Shown here in pieces: positions 17,302 to 25,351 of a stretch of 64,000 nt of DNA. Every line of letters starts with the position of its first letter. Positions within the stretch are counted from its first letter, which is position 1. Under the pieces are notes generated by a model. It saw nothing but the letters and a program-made list of their open reading frames with translations. It ran no database searches and was not told the DNA's origin. Both the position numbers and the translations under genes were made by a program. The DNA comes from Bacteriovoracaceae bacterium (GTDB lineage: Bacteria; Bdellovibrionota; Bacteriovoracia; Bacteriovoracales; Bacteriovoracaceae): the NCBI GenBank assembly GCA_018649885.1, contig JABIHA010000085.1, positions 100,744 through 164,743 of the forward strand, written 5' to 3'.

Positions 17302-18138
17302 TTAATTATTTTCCCCACCTTGGCCTTGACGAATGCAGTGAATGGCCTCTTGAGCACTGTGAAAATTGGCCTTAACATTTTCCATTTTAGTTAAAACAAA
17401 CTCTTTCCAGTCATGGGATATAAGGCTTGCAAGGGAGATTTTCTTCTCAATTTCGATGCCTTTATCCAACTGTGCCATCACACCTTCTAACATGGCCCTC
17501 TTTGCTTGCATTCTTGCCATGGGAGCTTGCATATTGATGCCATTCAAAATATTTTGGGTTGTACTTTTCTTTGTATTGTCGGAGTAAACTTGGTGAACAA
17601 AACCACAAGACATGAGCTGGCTATACTCAACTGGGCTTCCAGAAAGTATCCAATTTCTGTAAATTCCGTGAGGAACAAAGTAGGGAAGAAATCCAATCCC
17701 ACCTGATGATGGAGTGAATCCCTGTTTGAGGTGATTAAAACAGACCTTTCCATCGGTGGCCATAATCTTTATGTCAGCACCTATTACTAATTCACTGGCA
17801 ACTCCAGAGACGCCATTTTTTAAATCAACGACCACTGTTTGTGGTAAAAAAAGCATACCGTAGGTAAGAGCTTGTACTCTAAGTAGTAGTTCAGCTAGTT
17901 CATTATTATCGAGGCATGATATCTCTTCAGGGTCCCAGCCTAACGAAAAATGGGGTGTGTTTGAAGTGAGAAGTATTGAGGAAATTTCAATTTTACTAGT
18001 GGCCCAACTAAGTATTGATTCCAATTCAAAAATTGTTTTACTGCATAGTTTTTGATTGGGTTTTGAAAGTTCGATGAGTAGTGATCTTGTCTCTTTTTGT
18101 AGATCAACATTTAAGGTTTTATATTGAAACCTAGACAT
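17302..18138 (-). CDS. Enoyl-CoA hydratase/isomerase (crotonase) family protein
   Basis: 278 residues. The crotonase fold is shown by the HFSLGWDPEEI segment (oxyanion-hole strand), GVSGVASELVIGADIKIMATDGKVCF and then GFTPSSGGIGFLPYFV. In typical enoyl-CoA hydratases the segment after the ADIKIM strand carries the catalytic Glu (FxxPE), but here the sequence is FNHLKQG, with no Glu and slightly shorter. It may therefore be a non-hydratase crotonase or inactive homologue. It stands alone, upstream of a palindromic site at 18262-18288. Confidence 0.75.
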   Translation of the reverse strand: MSRFQYKTLNVDLQKETRSLLIELSKPNQKLCSKTIFELESILSWATSKIEISSILLTSNTPHFSLGWDPEEISCLDNNELAELLLRVQALTYGMLFLPQTVVVDLKNGVSGVASELVIGADIKIMATDGKVCFNHLKQGFTPSSGGIGFLPYFVPHGIYRNWILSGSPVEYSQLMSCGFVHQVYSDNTKKSTTQNILNGINMQAPMARMQAKRAMLEGVMAQLDKGIEIEKKISLASLISHDWKEFVLTKMENVKANFHSAQEAIHCIRQGQGGENN

Positions 18139-18261
18139 TTATTACCGTCCTTGGTGAGTTGCTAGAGAACTTAATCCGTATTCTCTTTTCAACAGTTCTT
18201 TATCTATTCAATAATTACCCAATTTAAGTGTCAAGCACGCTTTGAATATATTCTCCTCACT

Positions 18262-18288
18262 AATTTAACCAACCTTGTTGGTTAAATT
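18262..18288. promoter_or_regulatory. Palindrome between divergent crotonase and receiver genes
   Basis: AATTTAACCAA and TTGGTTAAATT are perfect 11-bp inverted repeats around CCTTG. It lies in the 247-bp divergent intergenic region, about 125 bases upstream of the crotonase start and 98 before the response-regulator start. Placement between divergent starts favours an operator; the trailing T-run would also allow a terminator hairpin. Confidence 0.45.
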
Positions 18289-18385
18289 TTTCAGAGACAC
18301 AAAACCATTGTTTTAGAGATAATTTGGGGTGATACTAAGGAAAATCAAGCCATGGTTTTTATAGCTGATAAAAGAGGTTTTTTCT

Positions 18386-18772
18386 TTGAATATAGATATC
18401 TTAAAAGGCCGAAGAATATTGGTCGTTGATGATGAAGAACATATTAGATCTATCTTAAAAGATGAAATGGAAGAGCTGGGGATGGAGGTTATGGAAGCAT
18501 CCAATGGTGACGAGGCCTTCGATATTATAAAATCAAGTGAAATAGATATTATTATCTCAGACGTGCGAATGCCTGTGGCATCTGGGATGAAATTACTTGA
18601 ACATCTAAGTACACTTGAAAAGAAACCCCGTACTATAATGATAAGTGGGTTTTCAGATTTAACTATTGATAAAGCAAAAGAGATGGGAGCACACGGGATA
18701 ATGGCCAAGCCATTTCACTTTGATGCTATCCTTGAGCAAATGGCACTTGTATTATCTAGCAAGGCTTCTTAA
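18386..18772 (+). CDS. Single-domain response regulator (CheY-like receiver)
   Basis: 128 residues containing only a receiver domain. Acidic pocket DD at 15-16, phospho-acceptor Asp59 in IIISDVRMP, Ser87 and Lys108 (AKPF) are all present, so it should be phosphorylated by a histidine kinase and act through protein contacts. It starts with TTG at 18386, with AGAGG about 10 bases upstream. The stop codon shares TTAA with the convergent trxB stop. No partner kinase is adjacent. The soluble hybrid kinase at 25352-27487 is one possible partner by function only. Confidence 0.88.
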   Translation: MNIDILKGRRILVVDDEEHIRSILKDEMEELGMEVMEASNGDEAFDIIKSSEIDIIISDVRMPVASGMKLLEHLSTLEKKPRTIMISGFSDLTIDKAKEMGAHGIMAKPFHFDAILEQMALVLSSKAS

Positions 18773-19698
18773 AGAGGATTTTCTTCTAGAAATTTTTCGG
18801 CCTTAATGGCAGCAGCACATCCAGAACCAGCAGCTGTAATGGCCTGTCTGTAATAGGGATCTTGAACATCTCCACAAGCGAATACGCCTGGGACATTTGT
18901 ATCGGGATGACCACTTGTTTTAATAAAGCCGTGCTCATCGAGCTCAATTTGCCCTGCAAGGAACTCAGTATTTGGATGATGTCCAATACCGTAGAATAAT
19001 CCGTCCGCAGATTTCTCGACTCTTTCATTTGTCTGAGTGTTTTCCACGACTATACCAGTTAGTCCAGATTGGTCGTATTTTAATTCCACAACAGATTGAT
19101 TCCAAAGAAACTCTATTTTTTCATTTTCGCGGGCCCTTTTTTGCATGGGCTGACTCGCTCTAAGGGTATCTCTTCTGTGGACGATATAAACTTTTTTGGC
19201 AAACTTGGTAAGAAATGTTGCCTCTTCCATGGCCGTATCACCGCCACCAACAACATAAACCTCTTTGTCTCTGTAAAAGAAACCATCACATGTGGCACAG
19301 GCAGAAAGGCCTCTTCCCATTAACTCAGCTTCATGTTCAAGGCCCAGAAACTTTGCTGATGCCCCTGTAGAGACAATCAAAGTCTTGGTCATAATCTCAT
19401 CACCGTTTTCACATGTAAGCTTAAAGGGGCGGCTACTTAGGTCTGCATGGGTCACTTTTGTACTGAGAAACTCAGTTCCAAACCGGAGGGCCTGCTTTCT
19501 CATATTTTCCATAAGATCAGGTCCCATTATGCCTTCGGGGAATCCAGGGAAATTATCTACATCAGTTGTGAGTGTTAGCTGTCCTCCTGGGAGTCCACCT
19601 TCAATCACTAAGGGGGCCAAGTCAGCCCTTGAATTATACAGAGCAGCAGTAAAACCGGCAGGTCCTGTTCCAACTATAACGACTTCCCTTGTACTCAT
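18769..19698 (-). CDS. trxB: Thioredoxin reductase
   Basis: 309 residues, the usual length. FAD motif GTGPAGFTAAL near the N-terminus, redox-active CATC in ACATCDGFFYRD, NADPH motif GGGDTAMEEA, and C-terminal GVFACGDVQD. It reduces thioredoxin with NADPH in the cytoplasm. The gene begins 4 bases after the end of the small poly-Glu protein gene on the same strand, so they are probably co-transcribed. Convergent with the receiver gene with shared stop bases. Confidence 0.95.
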   Translation of the reverse strand: MSTREVVIVGTGPAGFTAALYNSRADLAPLVIEGGLPGGQLTLTTDVDNFPGFPEGIMGPDLMENMRKQALRFGTEFLSTKVTHADLSSRPFKLTCENGDEIMTKTLIVSTGASAKFLGLEHEAELMGRGLSACATCDGFFYRDKEVYVVGGGDTAMEEATFLTKFAKKVYIVHRRDTLRASQPMQKRARENEKIEFLWNQSVVELKYDQSGLTGIVVENTQTNERVEKSADGLFYGIGHHPNTEFLAGQIELDEHGFIKTSGHPDTNVPGVFACGDVQDPYYRQAITAAGSGCAAAIKAEKFLEENPL

Positions 19699-19702
19699 AT
19701 GC

Positions 19703-19942
19703 CTATGCCTCGCTTTCTTCCTGCTCTTCTTCTTCTTCTTCCTCTTCGAAGTATTCTACTTCCTCAGCTTGCTTTTTTTCGAGCTCAGGTCTGTCATCTT
19801 CTTCAGGATGAAGTTCATAGTAGGCACCTACTGAAACCAAGTCATCAGGATTTTGTGCTTTTCCATGTATTTTGAATTTACGCCCGGTAATGGTGCAATT
19901 GTAAAAGTTAAATTCAACACCGCGCTTCTTTCTCTTGGCCAA
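19703..19942 (-). CDS. Small protein with basic head and poly-glutamate tail
   Basis: 79 residues. The N-terminus is basic (KRKKRGVEF), followed by a beta-rich core with NCTITGRKFKI, and the last 25 residues are almost all Glu. It ends just before trxB in an apparent operon. No recognised domain. The charge-segregated structure suggests binding to nucleic acid or ribosome or a chaperone-like role, but this is inference only. Conserved coding structure rather than chance is supported by the ATG, the tight spacing to trxB, and the lysine/glutamate segregation. Confidence 0.6.
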   Translation of the reverse strand: MAKRKKRGVEFNFYNCTITGRKFKIHGKAQNPDDLVSVGAYYELHPEEDDRPELEKKQAEEVEYFEEEEEEEEQEESEA

Positions 19943-20113
19943 GGTAGATCTCCAGAAAATGGTTTAAGAGGATTTTATAATTGAGGGGGGGGCTTTGTGC
20001 AAGTAATCTATCTAAATATGTTTAGATTTTTGGATAGGTGTCGTAAAATAGAAGAGCTACGGAAGCGCAACGTAGTTTTGTTGCGTTGGGTTATAACAAG
20101 GAAGTCACTACCC

Positions 20114-21619
20114 ATGGCGAGATGCATTTTCTTATTTTTTTCCCTGATATTTTCGGGCCACGCCCAGATGGTTCCCATGAAGGTCAAATTGCTCAGGGTC
20201 AGCAAAAGCAAGAGAACTGTTATTGTTGATCGAGGCCATCTAGATGGTCTTGAAAAAGATGATTTCTCCATTTTTCTTATTCGGCCTGATGATCTTAAGG
20301 ATGAGCATTACTATGTGGCCAAAGGAAGACTGTCTTCTCTTTCTCACAATTATTCTATGTGGGATTTAGTGGAGGTGGCCGATCCTCTTGCCTTAGAAAA
20401 AGGTGGTCGCCTGGTTATGAAAAACCAAAGAACAACTTTTAAAGGCAGAGTTCCAAAAAAGATGGATCGAAAAAAAGTGATTTTGAATTCAAACGGCTCC
20501 AGGGCAGAAGTCAAATCAAAGGTTGATGGGCTCTATCAGAAGGGTCCTAATTTAAACCCTAAATTGACTGAAGGTTTTAAGGGCGGCGATACCTACACAA
20601 AGCTAGAAGATACCGCAACTTGGGAAGAAGATGATGATCTGGAACTTAATGCGCTAGACTTAGTGCTTAAGAGCAAGTCAGAGTCACCTACAAGAAAAGA
20701 TATGTCTGAAGATGATTTACAAAAAGTCGTCCAGACAGAAGAGTTTTATAGAATCAATGGGGGAGAGCTTAAAGAGTTGCAAGACCCCTCTATGTCATTA
20801 TCGGGAAAATACAGTGACAGTATGAGAGTGGACGATATGGTTGATTTCCAAGATAAGGCTGCCTATCCCTCAACTTATGATCAAGTGAAATCACATCTTG
20901 TGAATAATGAAAGGTTTCTTAAAGATGATGCTCTACTGAGAATCGAAGATGAAGGGCCGGGTTGGTCAGATTATTTTACTGAAGCAGAGCTGGCTTCATT
21001 TGTTCATAAAAATGGACTTCGGGAAGAATTAGAAAAGCAGCAAGAAGCAGTCAATAGTACTGATAAAATTAATGATATTTCTTTTACCATGTCCTTACCT
21101 GTTGTCGATTCATCAGATTCAGAAAATGCTCAAAATAAAAATAGCAAAAATTTTGATATCGGAATTGGTCACGAAATTTATCTTGGTAGTCGTTTTCCAT
21201 CCTTTCATCATTTTGGATTTAAATACGGACTTGTTAAATCTTACTCGAGCGTTGGTCTTGAAGGTGCTAATGGCTCATTTTCAGAATTGTATATATTGGG
21301 AACAATTTTTTGGTATCCCTTTCAGTCTCCCCAAAGAGTTAAAACACCTATGTTTTATCTGGGTCTTGGTACCAAAAGAGGGACCGGAACAATGACTTTA
21401 AATGACTCTGGAAAAATTTCGAAATATTCGACTTCCTCACTTGCTAGACTTTTTACAGGACTTAAATTTAGATTTTCTCAAACATTGGGAATGAGGGCAC
21501 AGATTGGATTATCGAGAGATACTTTAAGACAAAGTGATTTGTCTGATTCACTGGTTTTTCCAACTGATGTAAGTGTTACTGAAATTAAGTTTGGAGTTAG
21601 CTTAAGCACGTATTTGTAA
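20114..21619 (+). CDS. Exported outer-membrane beta-barrel-like protein A
   Basis: The frame is open from 19997, but ATG 20114 is preferred because it begins a signal peptide (MARCIFLFFSLIFSGHAQ) and has GGAAG upstream. About 501 residues. Residues after the signal show a compact domain (KLLRVSKSKRTVIVDRGHLDGLEKDD) shared with the next gene, then a long acidic linker and a C-terminal half rich in alternating hydrophobic/polar strands (YKLV..GLKYGLVKSYSS, FYLGLGTKRGTGTM). This suggests an N-terminal periplasmic domain and an outer-membrane barrel. Its last base overlaps the next gene's ATG (TAATG). Confidence 0.65.
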   Translation: MARCIFLFFSLIFSGHAQMVPMKVKLLRVSKSKRTVIVDRGHLDGLEKDDFSIFLIRPDDLKDEHYYVAKGRLSSLSHNYSMWDLVEVADPLALEKGGRLVMKNQRTTFKGRVPKKMDRKKVILNSNGSRAEVKSKVDGLYQKGPNLNPKLTEGFKGGDTYTKLEDTATWEEDDDLELNALDLVLKSKSESPTRKDMSEDDLQKVVQTEEFYRINGGELKELQDPSMSLSGKYSDSMRVDDMVDFQDKAAYPSTYDQVKSHLVNNERFLKDDALLRIEDEGPGWSDYFTEAELASFVHKNGLREELEKQQEAVNSTDKINDISFTMSLPVVDSSDSENAQNKNSKNFDIGIGHEIYLGSRFPSFHHFGFKYGLVKSYSSVGLEGANGSFSELYILGTIFWYPFQSPQRVKTPMFYLGLGTKRGTGTMTLNDSGKISKYSTSSLARLFTGLKFRFSQTLGMRAQIGLSRDTLRQSDLSDSLVFPTDVSVTEIKFGVSLSTYL

Positions 21620-22755
21620 TGATCAAGGAGATGATTGTGCGGTTTTATTTAGGTTTTTTTCTTGTTTGTGCTATACTTGTATCGCTGCCTGCGCGCTCGC
21701 TTGAGATTGATGAAAAACTAACTTTTAGAATACTAAAACTTTCTCATTCCACTGATACTGTACTTACAAATAGAGGAATCGAAGATGGTGTCGCAGTGGG
21801 CGATCATGCAAAGTGGTTTATCACTGTTGGAGTCGTTGCGAGGGCCGTTGTTATAAAGGCGTCTCCTACAAGGTCAGTGTGGTCTGTTTATAAAAAAATA
21901 GATAAGTCTTATATCAAAGAAGATATGGTTTTAAATTTAAAGATCACTCCTCCTGTTAAATTGACAACTGATCCCAGTAAAGTATTTGCAAAGACAGTCA
22001 ACGCAGGCAGAGTGCACGACTATAATAAAATCCCTCTCGCTGAGAATGCCAATGATTTGGATAAGCCAATTGAATTGCCAGATATGACGGACGAAGATAG
22101 AAGGGAGCTTGAAGCAATTTATGCTAAATCAACGGCCCAAATTTCTATGGACGATCGTTTGTGGGAAATATGGTCACAGCTACATATTGGGAACCTTGCA
22201 GTTCAAAACTCAGCCGATGTTTCATCAATTAATGATACTGAAGGCGCCCATACATATTTTGATTTATCGCTAGGAATAGAGAAATACTTTGAAGATTTTG
22301 ATACATGGTACGGACCTCTTTCATTTTACCCGATGCTACATTTCACCAAGCATAATTCAATAAGTATTGATGGAATGTCTGTATCATCAACCGTTTTTGA
22401 ATGGGGAATGGGTTTTAGGTACCACTTTTTCAATCCGCCAAATTTAACTGGTGGAGTCTCCCTTTTTCTAGGGATGAATCTAGGTCTTGGTATTGCCAGA
22501 GAAACAAGAGAGGATCAGCAGGACGCTGCTAGTGATATTAATGAGCCTACTATAAAAGGTAAAACTTGGTACTTTGCTTTTGAGTCGGGGATTAAATATT
22601 ATTGGATGTCAGGCCTTGGCATTAGAGCATCACTGGATTGGTATCGAAGAAGAGAAGAGTACGATCCTGAAGATCTAACTGCAACCACAACAGTAATTAG
22701 AAGAAGAGTTGTGAGAGGTCCTAGGATTGCTATAGGGATCAGCTATCGTTTTTAG
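21619..22755 (+). CDS. Exported outer-membrane beta-barrel-like protein B
   Basis: 378 residues. Signal peptide near the N-terminus (IVRFYLGFFLVCAILVSLPARS). The segment LTFRILKLSHSTDTVLTNRGIEDGVAVGDH is homologous in pattern to the one in protein A. The C-terminal 200 residues alternate hydrophobic and polar strands and end in GISYRF, a terminal Phe typical of outer-membrane barrels recognised by BamA. The TAATG overlap with the preceding gene means they are translated together, likely forming one complex or functional unit. Function not recognised. Confidence 0.65.
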   Translation: MIKEMIVRFYLGFFLVCAILVSLPARSLEIDEKLTFRILKLSHSTDTVLTNRGIEDGVAVGDHAKWFITVGVVARAVVIKASPTRSVWSVYKKIDKSYIKEDMVLNLKITPPVKLTTDPSKVFAKTVNAGRVHDYNKIPLAENANDLDKPIELPDMTDEDRRELEAIYAKSTAQISMDDRLWEIWSQLHIGNLAVQNSADVSSINDTEGAHTYFDLSLGIEKYFEDFDTWYGPLSFYPMLHFTKHNSISIDGMSVSSTVFEWGMGFRYHFFNPPNLTGGVSLFLGMNLGLGIARETREDQQDAASDINEPTIKGKTWYFAFESGIKYYWMSGLGIRASLDWYRRREEYDPEDLTATTTVIRRRVVRGPRIAIGISYRF

Positions 22756-22768
22756 GTAGTTATATTTA

Positions 22769-23503
22769 CTAAAGAATTTGGCGTAGGAAGTTCTTTGTTC
22801 GCTCTTGTTTAGGGGAAGTGAATATCTCATTAGGGGAGCCTTGTTCAACGATTTTACCATCGCTCATAAAAACAACTCTTGTCCCCACTTCTTTTGCAAA
22901 GCCCATTTCATGTGTAACACAAACCATGGTCATGCCTTCACTTGCTAGTAATTTCATAATATCAAGAACCTCTCCAACCATTTCTGGATCAAGTGCAGAG
23001 GTCGGCTCATCAAATAACATTATTTGGGGATCCATAGCAAGAGCGCGGGCTATGGCCACTCTTTGTTTTTGTCCACCAGAGAGCTGTTCTGGGTATTTAT
23101 CTCTTTGATCTAAAATCCCTACTTTTAAAAGCAATTCTTCCGCTTTCTTGGTGGCCTCAACTTTTGATTTTTTTAATACCTTCATTTGGGCCAAGATAAT
23201 ATTTTGAAGGATTGAAAGGTGAGAGAATAAATTAAAAGACTGAAAGACCATTCCTACATTTTGTCTTAGATGATCAATATTTGTTTTTGGAGAGTAGAGA
23301 TCTGATCCAAGTACGACAACCGTTCCAGAATCTATAATTTCAAGTCCATTAATACATCGAAGCAGTGTACTTTTTCCAGAACCACTTGGTCCTATGATCA
23401 CTAAAACCTCAGATGGTACCACATTAATACTTACCGTACTTAGGGCATGAGTTTTTCCAAAAATTTTTGATACGCCTTCAACACTGATAATATTTTCGCT
23501 CAC
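22769..23503 (-). CDS. Polar amino-acid ABC transporter ATP-binding protein
   Basis: 244 residues, the GlnQ/HisP/ArtP size. Walker [10 protein letters not shown], signature [16 protein letters not shown], Walker [20 protein letters not shown], and the H-loop VTHEM are all present. It couples ATP hydrolysis to import in the cytoplasm. It overlaps the upstream permease gene by 4 bp, and with the permease and binding protein forms a three-gene importer operon. Substrate is a polar or charged amino acid by family; not more specific. Confidence 0.93.
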   Translation of the reverse strand: MSENIISVEGVSKIFGKTHALSTVSINVVPSEVLVIIGPSGSGKSTLLRCINGLEIIDSGTVVVLGSDLYSPKTNIDHLRQNVGMVFQSFNLFSHLSILQNIILAQMKVLKKSKVEATKKAEELLLKVGILDQRDKYPEQLSGGQKQRVAIARALAMDPQIMLFDEPTSALDPEMVGEVLDIMKLLASEGMTMVCVTHEMGFAKEVGTRVVFMSDGKIVEQGSPNEIFTSPKQERTKNFLRQIL

Positions 23504-24462
23504 CGCTCCCCCCTTCTCATTTTGTTTTCGAAAGATTTAATTAAATGGGAGAGTCCATAGGTAAGAAGAAAATATAATAGGGCTATAGTAAGCCAAACTT
23601 CAAAAACCATGAAGCTGCTGGAAACTATCTCTCTGGCCGTTTTGGTTAAATCAGTTAGGGCCATTACCGAAACGAGAGAGGAGTCCTTAATAAGTGAGAT
23701 AAATACTCCTGCAAGAGAGGGAAGAGTATTTTTTAATACTTGAGGCAAAATGATAAAAACCATGGCCTGAAAATAACTCATACCTAGGCTTCTTGCTGCT
23801 TCCATTTGTCCGTAGTGAATATTTTGAATTCCAGAGCGGATTATCTCTCCAGCATAGGCTCCAGAAAAGAGGCCAAGGGCTATGACACCGCATAAGAAAC
23901 GATCATTTAATCCTACAACTGAACCAAACATAAAGTAGATTATAAAAAGTTGTACTAAAAGTGGAGTCCCTCTGATGACTTCAATATAAAATATGGATGG
24001 CCAACGAAAGAAGGGGTTTTTTGAGGTTTTCGATAGACCAGATGCCAAACCAAGAATTAGTCCCAATATACCACTGGCAAATGATAATTTTAAGGTGACA
24101 AGAAGTCCTGTTATCAGTGGTCCAAAACCCTTTGTCATTTTTTGGCCGAGTTCATCACCTTCAAACACAAGGTCATTTTCAGCTACAGTTTGCTGATTAG
24201 CCGGGATAGAGAAATTATAAGTATTTCCATCTTCACCAGTAAGAGTGATATTGCTATTTTCAATTTTTAAGATTTCTCCCCCCACGGGAGCATTAATGGA
24301 GACTGTATCTTCATACCAGAAATATTGTGGGATCCGCTCCCAAGTCCAGTTATAGTCAAAACGATTGGTGAGAATAATCACAAGGGAAAAGAAGGCAATA
24401 AAACTTGCTATTGAAAGTATTGCCCAGCCAGTATTTGAATGTACTTTTTTTAGAGTCGACAT
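23500..24462 (-). CDS. Amino-acid ABC transporter permease with a periplasmic insert
   Basis: 320 residues, longer than the usual 215-250 of GlnP/HisM permeases. The core (about 115 onward) is standard: [31 protein letters not shown], and the EAA loop [21 protein letters not shown]. Between the first membrane segment (about 13-33) and the core is an insert of about 75 residues ([14 protein letters not shown]...EGDELGQ) resembling a biotinyl/lipoyl-like beta-sandwich. The insert should lie in the periplasm. It is preceded by the binding-protein gene 3 bases away. Confidence 0.85.
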   Translation of the reverse strand: MSTLKKVHSNTGWAILSIASFIAFFSLVIILTNRFDYNWTWERIPQYFWYEDTVSINAPVGGEILKIENSNITLTGEDGNTYNFSIPANQQTVAENDLVFEGDELGQKMTKGFGPLITGLLVTLKLSFASGILGLILGLASGLSKTSKNPFFRWPSIFYIEVIRGTPLLVQLFIIYFMFGSVVGLNDRFLCGVIALGLFSGAYAGEIIRSGIQNIHYGQMEAARSLGMSYFQAMVFIILPQVLKNTLPSLAGVFISLIKDSSLVSVMALTDLTKTAREIVSSSFMVFEVWLTIALLYFLLTYGLSHLIKSFENKMRRGER

Positions 24463-24465
24463 GGT

Positions 24466-25257
24466 TTACTTAATCTGAGAAAGCCACTTATCACCTTTAA
24501 ACCATTTCTGGTAAAGCTTATCGTAGCGGCCATCATTTTTAACTTGAGAAATAAAATTATTGAGAAAATTTAAAAAATTGGGGTCACTCTTTCTAAGTGC
24601 CATGCCTATAGGTTCATGGGTGAAGGGGGTCGATAAGTGAATGACTTTACCCTTTCCTTTGGCATTTACAAAAATTGAGTTGTAGGGGTGATCATAAACA
24701 AAAGCATCAGCTTTTCCTGACATAATTTCAAGTGCTGCCTCTTGTTCTGTTTGATAGGCCCGGTATTTTGCATTTGGTAATAATTTCTTCACTGCTTGCT
24801 CACCTGTGGTGCCAAGTTTTGAAATAACATTGTATTTTGATGAGTTAAGTTGTCGGTAGTTTTTGATTTTTCCCTTTAATTTCTTATTTAACAAAATTGT
24901 TTGTCCCACAATAATATAAGGAGTTGCAAAATTGACTTTTAAATTCCTTTTTTGAGTGACAGTCATTCCACTCATTATTAGATCAAACTTTTTTGTCAAA
25001 AGAGCCGGTATAATGCCGTCCCATTCAGTGTTGATAAATTTGACTTTGACTCCCATTTCTTTTGCTAAAATTTTGGCCAAATCTACATCAAACCCAATCA
25101 AGCCGCCTTTCTTATTTTTCATTTCAAAGGGAATATAGCCCGCTTCCATACCAATTCTTATCTCTTTTCTGCTTACTATTTCTGATAGGAGGTCTTCAGC
25201 CGAGAAAGCGGAATAAGAAAGTGCATTTAGGATCAGACATAAAAATAAGAATTTCAT
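24466..25257 (-). CDS. Amino-acid ABC transporter substrate-binding protein
   Basis: 263 residues with signal peptide (MKFLFLCLILNALSYSAFSA). Family-3 solute-binding motifs: IRIGMEAGYIPFEMKNKKGGLIGFDVDLAKILAKEMGVKVKFINTEWDGIIPALLTKKFDLIMSGMTVTQKR. It delivers a polar amino acid to the permease. First gene of the operon with the permease and ATPase. No clear Shine-Dalgarno. Confidence 0.92.
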   Translation of the reverse strand: MKFLFLCLILNALSYSAFSAEDLLSEIVSRKEIRIGMEAGYIPFEMKNKKGGLIGFDVDLAKILAKEMGVKVKFINTEWDGIIPALLTKKFDLIMSGMTVTQKRNLKVNFATPYIIVGQTILLNKKLKGKIKNYRQLNSSKYNVISKLGTTGEQAVKKLLPNAKYRAYQTEQEAALEIMSGKADAFVYDHPYNSIFVNAKGKGKVIHLSTPFTHEPIGMALRKSDPNFLNFLNNFISQVKNDGRYDKLYQKWFKGDKWLSQIK

Positions 25258-25351
25258 AGGTTTTCTCTCAGTTTGTAAGTATGAATAATTTTAGCATGGG
25301 CCGGAGCTTTAATAAGGGCTTCGTGCGGCAAAGAAATAACTAGGTTATTTG

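Noticed and set aside
18313-18708. 131-residue minus-strand frame over the receiver gene
   Set aside because: Antisense shadow of a well-supported response regulator, Ser/Ile-rich and without homology.
19711-19760. GAA/TTC-rich microsatellite-like tract
   Set aside because: Explained as glutamate codons of the small acidic protein, with no sign of a separate repeat array.
19292-19834. 180-residue plus-strand frame across trxB and the poly-Glu gene
   Set aside because: Antisense to clear trxB coding; its Phe-rich end comes from the poly-Glu codons read in reverse.
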